Positions 52,250 through 61,024 of a stretch of DNA of 64,000 nt are shown piece after piece. Source of the DNA: an uncultured Clostridia bacterium (GTDB lineage: Bacteria; Bacillota; Clostridia; TANB77; CAG-508); the NCBI GenBank assembly GCA_934130085.1, contig CAKOXK010000003.1, positions 1 through 64,000 on the forward strand, given 5' to 3'. Below the pieces are notes generated by a model. That model did not search any database, was not told the DNA's origin, and saw nothing but the letters and a program-made list of their open reading frames with translations. The position numbers were made by a program, and so were the translations under genes. The first letter of the stretch is position 1; every line of letters starts with the position of its first letter.

Positions 52250-52969
52250 TTATTCTTCTCCTCTTAGTATTTTTTCTGCTTTTTCTGTTTCTTCTTGTGT
52301 TGGAATTTTTACTCCTTCTAGTGGATATTTTAGTCCCATTTCGTACCATTTTGTTTTACCGAAGTCGTGATATGGGAGTACTTCTATTTTTTTTACGGTT
52401 TTTAGTGTTTCTATGAAGGCTCTTGTTTTTCTTAGGTTTTCTTCGTTATCTGTGTAGCCTGGTACTAGTACTTGTCTTATCCATATTTCTATGTTGTTTT
52501 CTGATAGATATTTTGCAAAGTTTAGTTCATTTTGGTTGCTGTGTCCTGTTAATTGTATACATTTTTGTTCGTCAATATGTTTGATGTCAAGTAATACGGT
52601 ATCTGTTACTTTTAGTAAGTTTGCAATTTTTTCGTCTATCTCTAAGCTTCCTGCGGTATCTAGGCATGTTGTCATTCCATTTTGTTTAGCTTTTTTGAAT
52701 AGTTCTTCTACAAATTCTGGTTGTAGAAGTGGCTCGCCACCTGATACTGTTATTCCTCCATTTTCTGATGCGTCCATATATGGTTTGCATCTTAATGCTT
52801 TTTTGATTATTTCGTCTGTTTCGTATAATGTTCCGCCTTCTTTATTCCAGGTGTCTCTATTATGGCAGTATTTGCATTGTAATGGGCAGCCTTGCAGGAA
52901 TACGATGAATCGTATTCCTGGGCCGTCTACTGCACCGAAACTTTCGAATGAGTGCACTTTTCCTTTCAT
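52250..52969 (-). CDS. pflA: Pyruvate formate-lyase activating enzyme
   Basis: A 239-residue radical SAM enzyme that abstracts a hydrogen from the glycine of pyruvate formate-lyase. The [4Fe-4S] motif is CPLQCKYC (C-x3-C-x2-C) near residue 29. ITVSGGEPLLQPEFVEEL holds the SAM-binding GGE. The VPGYTDNEENL and VLPYHDFGKTKWYEMGLKY segments are family-specific. It follows pflB on the same strand with a 370-bp gap filled by 60-bp repeats, so cotranscription or a separate promoter are both possible. AAGGAAG precedes the ATG. Confidence 0.95.
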   Translation of the reverse strand: MKGKVHSFESFGAVDGPGIRFIVFLQGCPLQCKYCHNRDTWNKEGGTLYETDEIIKKALRCKPYMDASENGGITVSGGEPLLQPEFVEELFKKAKQNGMTTCLDTAGSLEIDEKIANLLKVTDTVLLDIKHIDEQKCIQLTGHSNQNELNFAKYLSENNIEIWIRQVLVPGYTDNEENLRKTRAFIETLKTVKKIEVLPYHDFGKTKWYEMGLKYPLEGVKIPTQEETEKAEKILRGEE

Positions 52970-53100
52970 GTTTCTTCCTTTTCCTTTAACTAATATTTCA
53001 AGTATTGATCATTAATTAATGTGTTATACTGCAAGGTTTCATAAATTCTATCGTTGATTTACTCAAAGACACTTATTTCTTAACTTTATGTTATATTTTT

Positions 53101-53280
53101 ACTTAAATAGTCTTATTTTTATTTAATATATCTTTGCCTCTGCATAATTTTTATATTTTTACCTGAATAGTCTTATTCTTATTTAATATATCGTTGCCTC
53201 TGCATAATTTTTATATTTTTACTTAAATAGTCTTATTCTTATTTAATATATCGTTGCCTCTACATAATTTTTATATTTTA
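53101..53280. repeat. 60-bp tandem repeat x3 between pflB and pflA
   Basis: Three units at 53101-53160, 53161-53220 and 53221-53280, each with AATAGTCTTATT, then TTAATATATC, then TTGCCTCT(G/A)CATAATTT. They differ at only a few positions. On the minus strand each unit carries AAATTATG(C/T)AGAGGCAA. It could duplicate a promoter or operator upstream of pflA. Confidence 0.85.
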
Positions 53281-53339
53281 ATTTTAATTTAAATATAAGT
53301 TATGTTACCTTTATCTAACGCTATATTTTTTTATTAGAC

Positions 53340-55583
53340 TTACATTTTTGCATGTATTGTTCTGTTTACTACGTCTAGCTGTTGTTCTCTTGTTAGTTTA
53401 ATGAAGTTTACTGCGTAACCTGATACTCTTATTGTTAGTTGTGGATATTTTTCTGGGTGGTCCATTGCGTCTAGTAATAGCTCTCTATTGAATACATTTA
53501 CATTTAAGTGGTGTGCTAAGCGTGAGAAATATCCGTCTAATAGGGCTGTTAGGTTCTTTACTCTTGTGTCTTCATCGTTTCCTAGAGCTTGTGGCATGAT
53601 TGCAAATGTGTATGAGATTCCGTCTTCTGAATCATCATAGTCAAGTTTTGATACTGAGTTTAGTGCTGATATTGCTCCTTGTGTGTCTCTTCCATGCATT
53701 GGATTTGCTCCTGGTCCGAATGGCATTCCTGCTCTTCTTCCGTCTGGAGTGTTTCCTGTTGCTTTTCCGTATACTACATTTGATGTGATTGTTAGTATAC
53801 TTGATGTTGGGACTGAGTTTCTGTAAGTTTTTTGCTTTCTTAGTCTATCCATGAATTCTTTTTGTATTCTTACTGCTATTTCATCAACTCTATCGTCATC
53901 GTTTCCGTATTTAGGGAAGTTTCCTTCTATTTGGTAGTCTACTACTATTCCATTTTCATCTCTTATTGTTTTTACTTTTGCGTATTTCATTGCTGAGAAT
54001 GAGTCAGCAACTATTGATAATCCTGCCATTCCACATGCCATTGTTCTTAGTATATGACTGTCATGCATACTCATTGCTAGGCTTTCATAAGCATATTTAT
54101 CATGCATATAGTGGATGATGTTTAACGAGTCCATGTAGATTTTTGCTACATAGTCTAGCATTTGCATGTATTTATTCCATACTTCATCATAGTCTAAGTA
54201 TTCTGATGTTACTTTTGCAAGTTTTGGTCCTACTTGTACTTTTGTTACTTCGTCTATTCCTCCGTTTATTGCATACGTTAGTGCTTTTGCTAGGTTAGCT
54301 CTTGCTCCAAAGAATTGCATTTGTTTTCCTATTTCCATTGCTGATACACAACATGCTATTCCATAATCATCTCCCCAGTATTTTCTCATTAAATCATCGT
54401 TTTCATATTGGATTGATGATGTTTTGATTGATATTCCTGTGCAATATTTTTTGAATCCTTCTGGTAATCTTGTACTCCATAATATTGTTATGTTTGGTTC
54501 TGGTGCTGTTCCCATTGTTTCTAATGTATGTACTAGTCTAAATGAGTTTTTGGTTACTAAGGTTCTTCCGTCTATTCCCATTCCTCCAACGCTTTCTGTT
54601 ACCCATACTGGGTCTCCTGAGAATAGTTCGTTGTATTCAGGTGTTCTTATAAATCTTACCATTCTTAACTTCATTACAAAGTGATCCATTAGTTCTTGTG
54701 CTTCTTCTTCTGTTAATGTTCCTTCTTTTATGTCATGATCTATGTATATGTCAAGGAATGTTGATACCCTTCCTAAGCTCATTGCTGCTCCATTTTGTTG
54801 TTTTACTGTTCCTAGGTATGCAAAATATGTCCATTGTATTGCTTCTTTTGCATTTGTTGCTGGTTTTGATATATCATATCCATAAGATTCTGCCATCTTC
54901 TTTAAGTCTTCTAGTGCTTTTATTTGTTCTGATAATTCTTCTCTTTCTTGAATTATTTCTGGGCTCATCCATGATGAAATGCAATTTGCAAAGTCTTGTT
55001 TCTTTTGTTCTATTAATTCATCAACTCCATATAGTGCAACTCTTCTGTAATCCCCTATTATTCTTCCTCTTCCATAACCATCTGGCAAGCCTGTTAATAG
55101 TTTGTTCCTTCTTGCAGCTCTTATTTCTGGTGTATATACTTCGAAAACTCCATCATTATGTGTTTTTCTGTAATGGTGATAAATGTCTTCTATTTTTTCT
55201 GATACTTTAAATCCATAACTTTCACATGATTTTTCAACTATTCTGATTCCACCTTCTGGCATAATGGCTCTTTTTAGAGGTTTATCTGTTTGAAGGCCTA
55301 CTATGTCTTCTAAGTCTTTATCTATATAACCTGGAGCGTGACTTGTTATATTTGAGGCTACATCTGTTGAGCAGTCAAGTACTCCTCCATTTTCTCTTTC
55401 TTTTTGATATAAATCCAATACTTCATTCCATAATTTTTTAGTTTTTTCTGTTGGATCAGCTAAAAATGAGCTGTCACCTTCATAAGGTGTGTAATTATTT
55501 TGGATGAAATCTCTTACATCAATCTTCTTGTTCCATTTGCCTTCTTTAAATCCTAGTTTCTTCCATTCTTCTTTAAATTCCAT
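53340..55583 (-). CDS. pflB: Pyruvate formate-lyase
   Basis: A 747-residue glycyl radical enzyme converting pyruvate and CoA to acetyl-CoA and formate under anaerobic conditions. The catalytic cysteine pair is in YGIACCVSAMEIGKQMQFFG, and the glycyl radical loop RVSGYAVNF lies near the C-terminus, 30 residues from the end as in the family. Full length and intact. Cytoplasmic, activated by PflA. The ATG has no adjacent SD; the strong GGAGAG lies 32 bases upstream in front of a two-codon frame. adhE is encoded upstream on the same strand and consumes its acetyl-CoA. Confidence 0.97.
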   Translation of the reverse strand: MEFKEEWKKLGFKEGKWNKKIDVRDFIQNNYTPYEGDSSFLADPTEKTKKLWNEVLDLYQKERENGGVLDCSTDVASNITSHAPGYIDKDLEDIVGLQTDKPLKRAIMPEGGIRIVEKSCESYGFKVSEKIEDIYHHYRKTHNDGVFEVYTPEIRAARRNKLLTGLPDGYGRGRIIGDYRRVALYGVDELIEQKKQDFANCISSWMSPEIIQEREELSEQIKALEDLKKMAESYGYDISKPATNAKEAIQWTYFAYLGTVKQQNGAAMSLGRVSTFLDIYIDHDIKEGTLTEEEAQELMDHFVMKLRMVRFIRTPEYNELFSGDPVWVTESVGGMGIDGRTLVTKNSFRLVHTLETMGTAPEPNITILWSTRLPEGFKKYCTGISIKTSSIQYENDDLMRKYWGDDYGIACCVSAMEIGKQMQFFGARANLAKALTYAINGGIDEVTKVQVGPKLAKVTSEYLDYDEVWNKYMQMLDYVAKIYMDSLNIIHYMHDKYAYESLAMSMHDSHILRTMACGMAGLSIVADSFSAMKYAKVKTIRDENGIVVDYQIEGNFPKYGNDDDRVDEIAVRIQKEFMDRLRKQKTYRNSVPTSSILTITSNVVYGKATGNTPDGRRAGMPFGPGANPMHGRDTQGAISALNSVSKLDYDDSEDGISYTFAIMPQALGNDEDTRVKNLTALLDGYFSRLAHHLNVNVFNRELLLDAMDHPEKYPQLTIRVSGYAVNFIKLTREQQLDVVNRTIHAKM

Positions 55584-55603
55584 TTAATTATTTGCTATGT
55601 ATA

Positions 55604-55620
55604 TTAGTACATAACTCTCC
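55604..55620 (-). promoter_or_regulatory. Mini-ORF (Met-Tyr-stop) with strong SD in the pflB leader
   Basis: AAAAAGGAGAG followed by TT and ATGTACTAA (55612 to 55604) places a two-codon frame where the main start would be expected. The pflB ATG is 20 bases past its stop with no SD of its own. Re-initiation after the mini-ORF may couple or limit pflB translation. Confidence 0.45.
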
Positions 55621-55712
55621 TTTTTCTAAAATTTAAGATTTATAGTTTCTTATAAACTCTTCATACGTTTTTTGTTTGATTTTTAGTATTTGAGGTTTTC
55701 TAATTATACAAG

Positions 55713-55760
55713 TATCTTCCTACTAAGAATAATTATGATATATCTGCCTACAATAATTAT
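55713..55760. promoter_or_regulatory. Pair of similar ~21-bp direct repeats upstream of pflB
   Basis: TATCTTCCTACTAAGAATAATTAT and TATATCTGCCTACAATAATTAT (shared pattern AGATA..CCTA...ATAATTAT read on either strand) lie side by side about 130-180 bp upstream of pflB. They may be operator sites of a fermentation regulator. No Rex-type TTGTTAA-N4-TTAACAA palindrome was found. Confidence 0.35.
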
Positions 55761-55827
55761 CATGTTTAAATTTCATTCTGTTTTTAATTATTACGTACAT
55801 GCTATGAAAGCAGAAACTATAATATCT

Positions 55828-58431
55828 TTATTCTCCGTAGTATGCTCTCTTGTACATTTCTTTTAAGTCCTCAATTAATGGATATCTTGGATTTGATACT
55901 GTACATTGGTCATTAAATGCGTTTTCTGACATTTCATCTAATGTTTTTAAGAAGTCTTCTTCTGATACTCCATAGTCTTTTATTGTTTTCTTTATTCCAA
56001 TGTGTTTTTTTAGTTCATCTAATTTTTTAATTAAGCCTTCCAGTTTTTCTTCGTCTGTGTTTCCTTGTATTCCAAGATTTTCTGCAACCTCTGCGTATCT
56101 TCTAAGTGTTTTTGGATGGTCATATTGTGGGAATGTTCCCATCTTTTCAGGAACTTCTGCTGCATTGTACCTTAATACTTCATCTAATAACAATGCGTTT
56201 GCAATTCCATGTGCTATGTGATGATATGCTCCTAGTTTGTGCGCCATTGAGTGACAAATTCCTAGGAATGCGTTTGCAAATGCCATTCCTGCCATTGTTG
56301 CTGCATTTGCCATTTTTTCTCTGGCTTCTGGATCTTCTGCTCCATTGTCATAAGCTCTTGGTAGATATTTGAATATGTTTTTTAATGCTTCTATTGCTAG
56401 ACCGTCTGTAAATTCTGTTGCCATCGTTGAGGCATAAGCTTCTAGGCTGTGTACTGCTGCATCAAATCCTGAAGCTGCTGTTAGTCCTTTTGGTGCGTTC
56501 ATCATCATGTCTGCATCTACGATTGCCATTTTTGGTAATAGTTCATAATCTGCAAGTGGATATTTTATTCCGTTTGCTTCATCTGTAATAATTGCAAATG
56601 GTGTAACCTCAGATCCTGTTCCTGCTGATGTTGGTACTGCTATAAAATAAGCTTTTTCTCCCATTTTAGGGAATGTGTATATTCTTTTTCTAATGTCCAT
56701 GAAATCCATTGCCATATCAGAGAAGTCTATATCTGGGTGCTCATACATTACCCACATAATCTTTGCTGCATCCATTGCTGAACCGCCACCAATTGCTATT
56801 ATTACGTCAGGTTCAAAATCGTCCATTAATTTTGTTCCGCGTTTTGCACAGCCAAGGGTTGGATCTGGTGTAACATCAAAATATGTTTCGTGTACTATTC
56901 CCATTTCATCTAGTTTATCAGTTACTTCTTTTGTGTAACCGTTTTTGTATAAAAATGTGTCTGTTACTATGAATGCTCTTTTTTTGTTCATTACGCTTTT
57001 TAATTCTTCTAGCGCAACAGGTAAGCATCCTTTTTTAATATATACCTTTTCAGGGGCTCTAAACCATAGCATATTGTTTCTCCTTTCTGCTACTGTTTTT
57101 ATATTTATTAAATGTTTTATTGATACGTTTTCTGATACTGAGTTTCCACCCCATGAGCCACATCCTAATGTTAATGATGGTGCTAATTTGAAGTTATATA
57201 TGTCACCAATTCCGCCTTGAGATGATGGTGTATTGATTAGAACTCTACAAGTTTTCATTGTGTTATAAAATTTTTCTATTTTATCTTTTGCTTTGATTGT
57301 ATCTGCATAAAGTGATGATGTATGTCCTATTCCACCATCCATTATTAATTTGTATGCTTTTTGAATTGCATCATCAAAGTCTTTTGCTCTGTACATTGCA
57401 AGTACTGGCGATAATTTCTCATGAGCGAATTCTTCTGATGTTTCAACGCATTCAACCTCACCTATTAATATTTTTGTTTCTTTTGGTACTTCAACTCCTG
57501 CCATTTCTGCTATTGTGTGAGCTTTTTGACCTACTATTTTTGCATTAAGTGATCCATCGATTAATATTGTTTTTCTCACTTTGTCGATTTCATCCGGATT
57601 TAGAAAATAACATCCTCTTCTAGCAAATTCGGATTTCACTTTATCATAGACAGCATCTAATACAATTACCGATTGTTCTGATGCACAAATCATTCCATTA
57701 TCAAATGTTTTTGAATGGATTATGGAATTTACTGCAAGTAAAATATCTGCGCTATCATCTATTACTGCTGGAGTATTTCCTGCTCCTACTCCTATTGCTG
57801 GTTTTCCACTCGAATAAGCTGCTTTAACCATTCCTGGGCCACCAGTTGCTAAGATTATATCTGCCTGTTGCATTAACATATTTGTAAGTTCCAAAGATGG
57901 TTCATCAACCCATGATATTATGTTCTCAGGAGCTCCGGCTTCTACTGCTGCTTCAAGTACAACTTTTGCTGCTTCAATTGTACTTTTTTTAGCTCTAGGG
58001 TGTGGTGATATAATTATTCCATTTCTAGTTTTTAGTGCAAGTAAAGTTTTAAAAATAGCAGTTGAGGTTGGATTGGTTGTTGGAATTACGGCCGCAATTA
58101 CGCCTATTGGCTCTGCAATTTTCTTAATGCCATAAGCATTATCTTCTTCTATAACGCCACAAGTTTTTGAATTTTTGTACTTGTTATAGATATATTCAGA
58201 GGCAAAATGGTTCTTTATGACCTTATCTTCAATTACTCCCATTCCAGTTTCTTCAACTGCTAATTTTGCAAGTGGTATTCTTTTTTTATTTGCCGCAATA
58301 GCTGCTGCTTTGAATATTTTATCAACCTGTTCTTGGCTAAATGTTGCATACTGCTTTTGTGCTTCTCTCACCTTTTGTAATGTTTTTTCTAACTTTTCAG
58401 GGTTGTCGACAAAATTATATTGTTTACTCAT
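55828..58431 (-). CDS. adhE: Bifunctional acetaldehyde-CoA/alcohol dehydrogenase
   Basis: An 867-residue fusion that reduces acetyl-CoA to acetaldehyde and then ethanol, regenerating NAD+. The N-terminal aldehyde dehydrogenase half (~1-440) has the catalytic Cys in DNGMICASEQS. The C-terminal iron alcohol dehydrogenase half (~455-867) has GGGSAMDAAKIMWVMYEHPD and the iron ligands in FLGICHSMAHKLGAYHHIAH. Start at ATG 58431 (MSKQYNF) with AAAGGAG eight bases ahead; the GTG three codons upstream overlaps the SD. AdhE commonly assembles into spirosomes. Forms the fermentative group with pflB and pflA. Confidence 0.96.
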   Translation of the reverse strand: MSKQYNFVDNPEKLEKTLQKVREAQKQYATFSQEQVDKIFKAAAIAANKKRIPLAKLAVEETGMGVIEDKVIKNHFASEYIYNKYKNSKTCGVIEEDNAYGIKKIAEPIGVIAAVIPTTNPTSTAIFKTLLALKTRNGIIISPHPRAKKSTIEAAKVVLEAAVEAGAPENIISWVDEPSLELTNMLMQQADIILATGGPGMVKAAYSSGKPAIGVGAGNTPAVIDDSADILLAVNSIIHSKTFDNGMICASEQSVIVLDAVYDKVKSEFARRGCYFLNPDEIDKVRKTILIDGSLNAKIVGQKAHTIAEMAGVEVPKETKILIGEVECVETSEEFAHEKLSPVLAMYRAKDFDDAIQKAYKLIMDGGIGHTSSLYADTIKAKDKIEKFYNTMKTCRVLINTPSSQGGIGDIYNFKLAPSLTLGCGSWGGNSVSENVSIKHLINIKTVAERRNNMLWFRAPEKVYIKKGCLPVALEELKSVMNKKRAFIVTDTFLYKNGYTKEVTDKLDEMGIVHETYFDVTPDPTLGCAKRGTKLMDDFEPDVIIAIGGGSAMDAAKIMWVMYEHPDIDFSDMAMDFMDIRKRIYTFPKMGEKAYFIAVPTSAGTGSEVTPFAIITDEANGIKYPLADYELLPKMAIVDADMMMNAPKGLTAASGFDAAVHSLEAYASTMATEFTDGLAIEALKNIFKYLPRAYDNGAEDPEAREKMANAATMAGMAFANAFLGICHSMAHKLGAYHHIAHGIANALLLDEVLRYNAAEVPEKMGTFPQYDHPKTLRRYAEVAENLGIQGNTDEEKLEGLIKKLDELKKHIGIKKTIKDYGVSEEDFLKTLDEMSENAFNDQCTVSNPRYPLIEDLKEMYKRAYYGE

Positions 58432-58527
58432 ATAGCACACTCCTTTATTGTTTATTTATTTAAATTTATGTTTTATTTATTGAAAAAATTATAACATAAA
58501 TATCTAAATAATTACAATGTTTCGTTG

Positions 58528-60456
58528 CTATATTTTTAGTGAATTTTTTGTGTGATCTTTTCCGATTTTTGTTTTCTTTTGTTTCAATGTTCTTGTAGCA
58601 TTTAATACTGCAAGTACTGTTACTCCAACATCTGCAAATACAGCTAAATACATTGGAGCTAAACCTATTGCTGCTAATATTAGCACTAACAATTTTACTG
58701 CTAATGCAAAGTAAATATTTTCATAAGCTATTCTTTGCGTTTTCTTTGAAATCTTTATTGCTTCACATATTTTTGAGATTTTGTCTTCCATTAACACTAT
58801 ATCTGCAGCCTCAATTGCTGCGTCAGAGCCGAATGCTCCCATCGCTATTCCTATATCTGCTCTAGCAATTACTGGTGCATCATTTATGCCGTCCCCAACA
58901 AATGCTACTTTCTCATTATTCTTCATTTCTTTTTCTATTTGTTCTACTTTTATAACTTTTTCTTCTGGCATAAGTTCTGCGTAGAACTTATCAAGTTTTA
59001 ATTCATTTGCAACATTCTCTGCTATTTTTTTGCTATCGCCTGTAAGCATTGCTGTTTTAATTTTTTCTTTTTTAAGCTCCTGAATTGCTTTTTTTGAATC
59101 ATCTTTTATTCTGTCAGATATTACAACGTGCCCTAGGTATTTATTTTTGGTTGCGATGTGCACTATCGTTCCAACTTTTTTGCATTCTTCTACATCAATT
59201 CCGATTTTATTCATTAACTTTTTGTTGCCAACATATATTTCGTCATCATTTACTTGTGCTTTTACACCTATTCCTGCAATCTCTTCTATATCTTTTATTT
59301 TGCAACCATCATCTAAATTATCCATTTTACTGTATGCTCTTTTTAATGACATCGCAATTGGATGAGTTGAATAATTTTCAACATGTGACGCAAGATGTAA
59401 CAGCTTTTTTTCATCATACATATTTGGGTGAATTGCTACTACCTCAAACACACCTTCTGTTAATGTCCCCGTTTTATCAAACACGATTGCTTTTGTTTTT
59501 GATAGAGCCTCTAGATAATTTGCTCCTTTTATAAGTATGCCTTTTTTAGCAGCTCCTCCTATTCCACCAAAGTATGATAGTGGAACAGATATAACAAGTG
59601 CACATGGACATGATACTACTAAAAATGTTAATGCTCTTGAAATCCATGTAGTAAAATCTTTAGTAATTATTGATGGAACAATTACCAAAACAAGTGCTGC
59701 TATTACAACAATTGGGGTATAAATTTTTGCAAACTTTGTTATGAATTTGTCACTACTTGATTTATGTTCAGAAGCATTTTCAACTAAATTAATGATTTTT
59801 GACGCTGTTGATTCCTCAAATATTTTTGTAACTCTTACCTTTACACTTCCGGTTAGATTTACACAGCCAGAAATTATTTCTTCATTTTCTTTTGCACTTC
59901 TTGGAACGCTTTCTCCTGTTATTGCAACTGTATTTAAATTAGTTTTTCCTTCAATTATTACTCCATCCATTGGAACTTTCTCTCCAGGATTTATTTGAAT
60001 AATTTCACCTACCTTTACTGTTTTTGGATCAACCTTCTTTGTCTTGCCATTATCATTTTCAACAAGGTTTGCATAATCAGGTCTTATTTCCATTAACGAA
60101 TTTATAGACTTTTTACTATTGCCTTCTGCTATCATTTCAAATAACTCACCAACTTGGAAAAATAGCATAACAAATACCGCTTCTGTAAACTCACTCTTGC
60201 TGTTTGGCAAGAACCCAATAAGCATTGCTCCCATTGTTGCGATTGTCATTAGTAAATCTTCGCTGAAAATTTCCTTTTCTTTTATGCCTTCAATCGCTTC
60301 TTTTATTACGTCAAAGCCAGCTATTGCATAAGGCACAGCATATATAATTAAATTTATCCACATTGGAAAATTTGTTAATCTATCAATTATTACTGCTATA
60401 ATTAACGTAATTGCGGATAATATAATTTGTAATTTTTTTTGTTTGATTTCTTCCAT
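58528..60456 (-). CDS. P1B-type heavy-metal-transporting ATPase (Zn/Cd/Pb type)
   Basis: A 642-residue membrane pump. The transport-site motif SCPCALVISVP identifies P1B ATPases of the zinc/cadmium/lead group. Others present are TGESVPRSA (actuator domain), the phosphorylation site FDKTGTLTEG, the HP motif in YSTHPIAMSL, and GDGINDAPVIARAD. Six to eight membrane helices are visible. The N-terminal metal-binding domain (GMxCxxC) is absent: the protein starts directly with MEEIKQKKLQ. Start 60456 has AAGGAGA upstream; an earlier in-frame ATG has none. No metal-responsive regulator gene lies alongside. Confidence 0.92.
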   Translation of the reverse strand: MEEIKQKKLQIILSAITLIIAVIIDRLTNFPMWINLIIYAVPYAIAGFDVIKEAIEGIKEKEIFSEDLLMTIATMGAMLIGFLPNSKSEFTEAVFVMLFFQVGELFEMIAEGNSKKSINSLMEIRPDYANLVENDNGKTKKVDPKTVKVGEIIQINPGEKVPMDGVIIEGKTNLNTVAITGESVPRSAKENEEIISGCVNLTGSVKVRVTKIFEESTASKIINLVENASEHKSSSDKFITKFAKIYTPIVVIAALVLVIVPSIITKDFTTWISRALTFLVVSCPCALVISVPLSYFGGIGGAAKKGILIKGANYLEALSKTKAIVFDKTGTLTEGVFEVVAIHPNMYDEKKLLHLASHVENYSTHPIAMSLKRAYSKMDNLDDGCKIKDIEEIAGIGVKAQVNDDEIYVGNKKLMNKIGIDVEECKKVGTIVHIATKNKYLGHVVISDRIKDDSKKAIQELKKEKIKTAMLTGDSKKIAENVANELKLDKFYAELMPEEKVIKVEQIEKEMKNNEKVAFVGDGINDAPVIARADIGIAMGAFGSDAAIEAADIVLMEDKISKICEAIKISKKTQRIAYENIYFALAVKLLVLILAAIGLAPMYLAVFADVGVTVLAVLNATRTLKQKKTKIGKDHTKNSLKI

Positions 60457-60618
60457 AAGACTTTCTCCTTCCGTAATTCTTATGTAATTCATTTTCCGAT
60501 AAATTATATTATATAGAAATTTTAATTACAACCACTAATTTATATTTCTGCGAATAACTTGTGATAAGATCCCCTTGTAAGATTAACTTATTTTTTACTT
60601 AATTTATTTTTTAACTTT

Positions 60619-60670
60619 TTTCTCGTACAAGTTGCATTTACTTTGCAGAATTGCATTTAACTTTTTACTT
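60619..60670 (-). repeat. Dispersed ~52-bp repeat, copy 2 (inverted)
   Basis: The reverse complement of this stretch matches 3813-3864 with few mismatches, including both AAATGCAA boxes and the ACTTGTA end. The rest of 60493-60753 is AT-rich spacer. Confidence 0.6.
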
Positions 60671-60753
60671 AACAACATTGTATAATTTATAATAATGACT
60701 TTAAGGCAAATGAATTGTTATTTTTAAGTATATTTTATATTTTTATTTTTATT

Positions 60754-60894
60754 AAGATTTAATAATATATTGTTTTTCGAAGCCTTGTTCGTTTTTTTCT
60801 TCGTTAGTCAAAATTAGACTTTCGGAAGAAAAAAACATTCGCGCTTCGCTTAATCGCTAACGCGGCTTTCTTAAACAATATATTATTAAATCTT
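60754..60894 (-). repeat. Structured intergenic repeat, copy C (inverted)
   Basis: 141 bp, read on the minus strand. The outer arms 60754-60775 and 60873-60894 are perfectly complementary over 22 bp. The core GCGATTAAGCGAAGCGCGAA and the inner stem TTTTTTTCTTC/GAAGAAAAAAA are present, with the loop again ending TTGACTAAC. It lies downstream of the ABC exporter operon and upstream of the P-type ATPase. Confidence 0.85.
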
Positions 60895-60901
60895 ATATAT
60901 A

Positions 60902-60994
60902 AAAATGTGTAAAAAGAAAAAAACAATCTTTATTAGCATTTTACTATTAAAATGTGCAAAAAGAAAAACAATCTTTATTAGCATTTTACTATTA
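60902..60994. repeat. Two ~47-bp direct repeats at the end of the ABC operon
   Basis: AAAATGTG(T/C)AAAAAGAAAA followed by ACAATCTTTATTAGCATTTT occurs at 60902-60949 and 60949-60994. It appears that the left half of the operon terminator was duplicated. Confidence 0.75.
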
Positions 60995-61010
60995 ATAAGA
61001 TTGTTTTTCT
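60962..61010 (-). terminator. Terminator of the ABC exporter operon
   Basis: AGAAAAACAATCTT (60962-60975) pairs perfectly with AAGATTGTTTTTCT (60997-61010), directly after the stop codon of the second ABC gene. Confidence 0.8.
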
Positions 61011-61024
61011 GATACTTAAGTGTT

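Noticed and set aside
53101..53280. 60-bp units considered as CRISPR
   Set aside because: The whole 60 bp is repeated with no variable spacer, so it is a tandem duplication.
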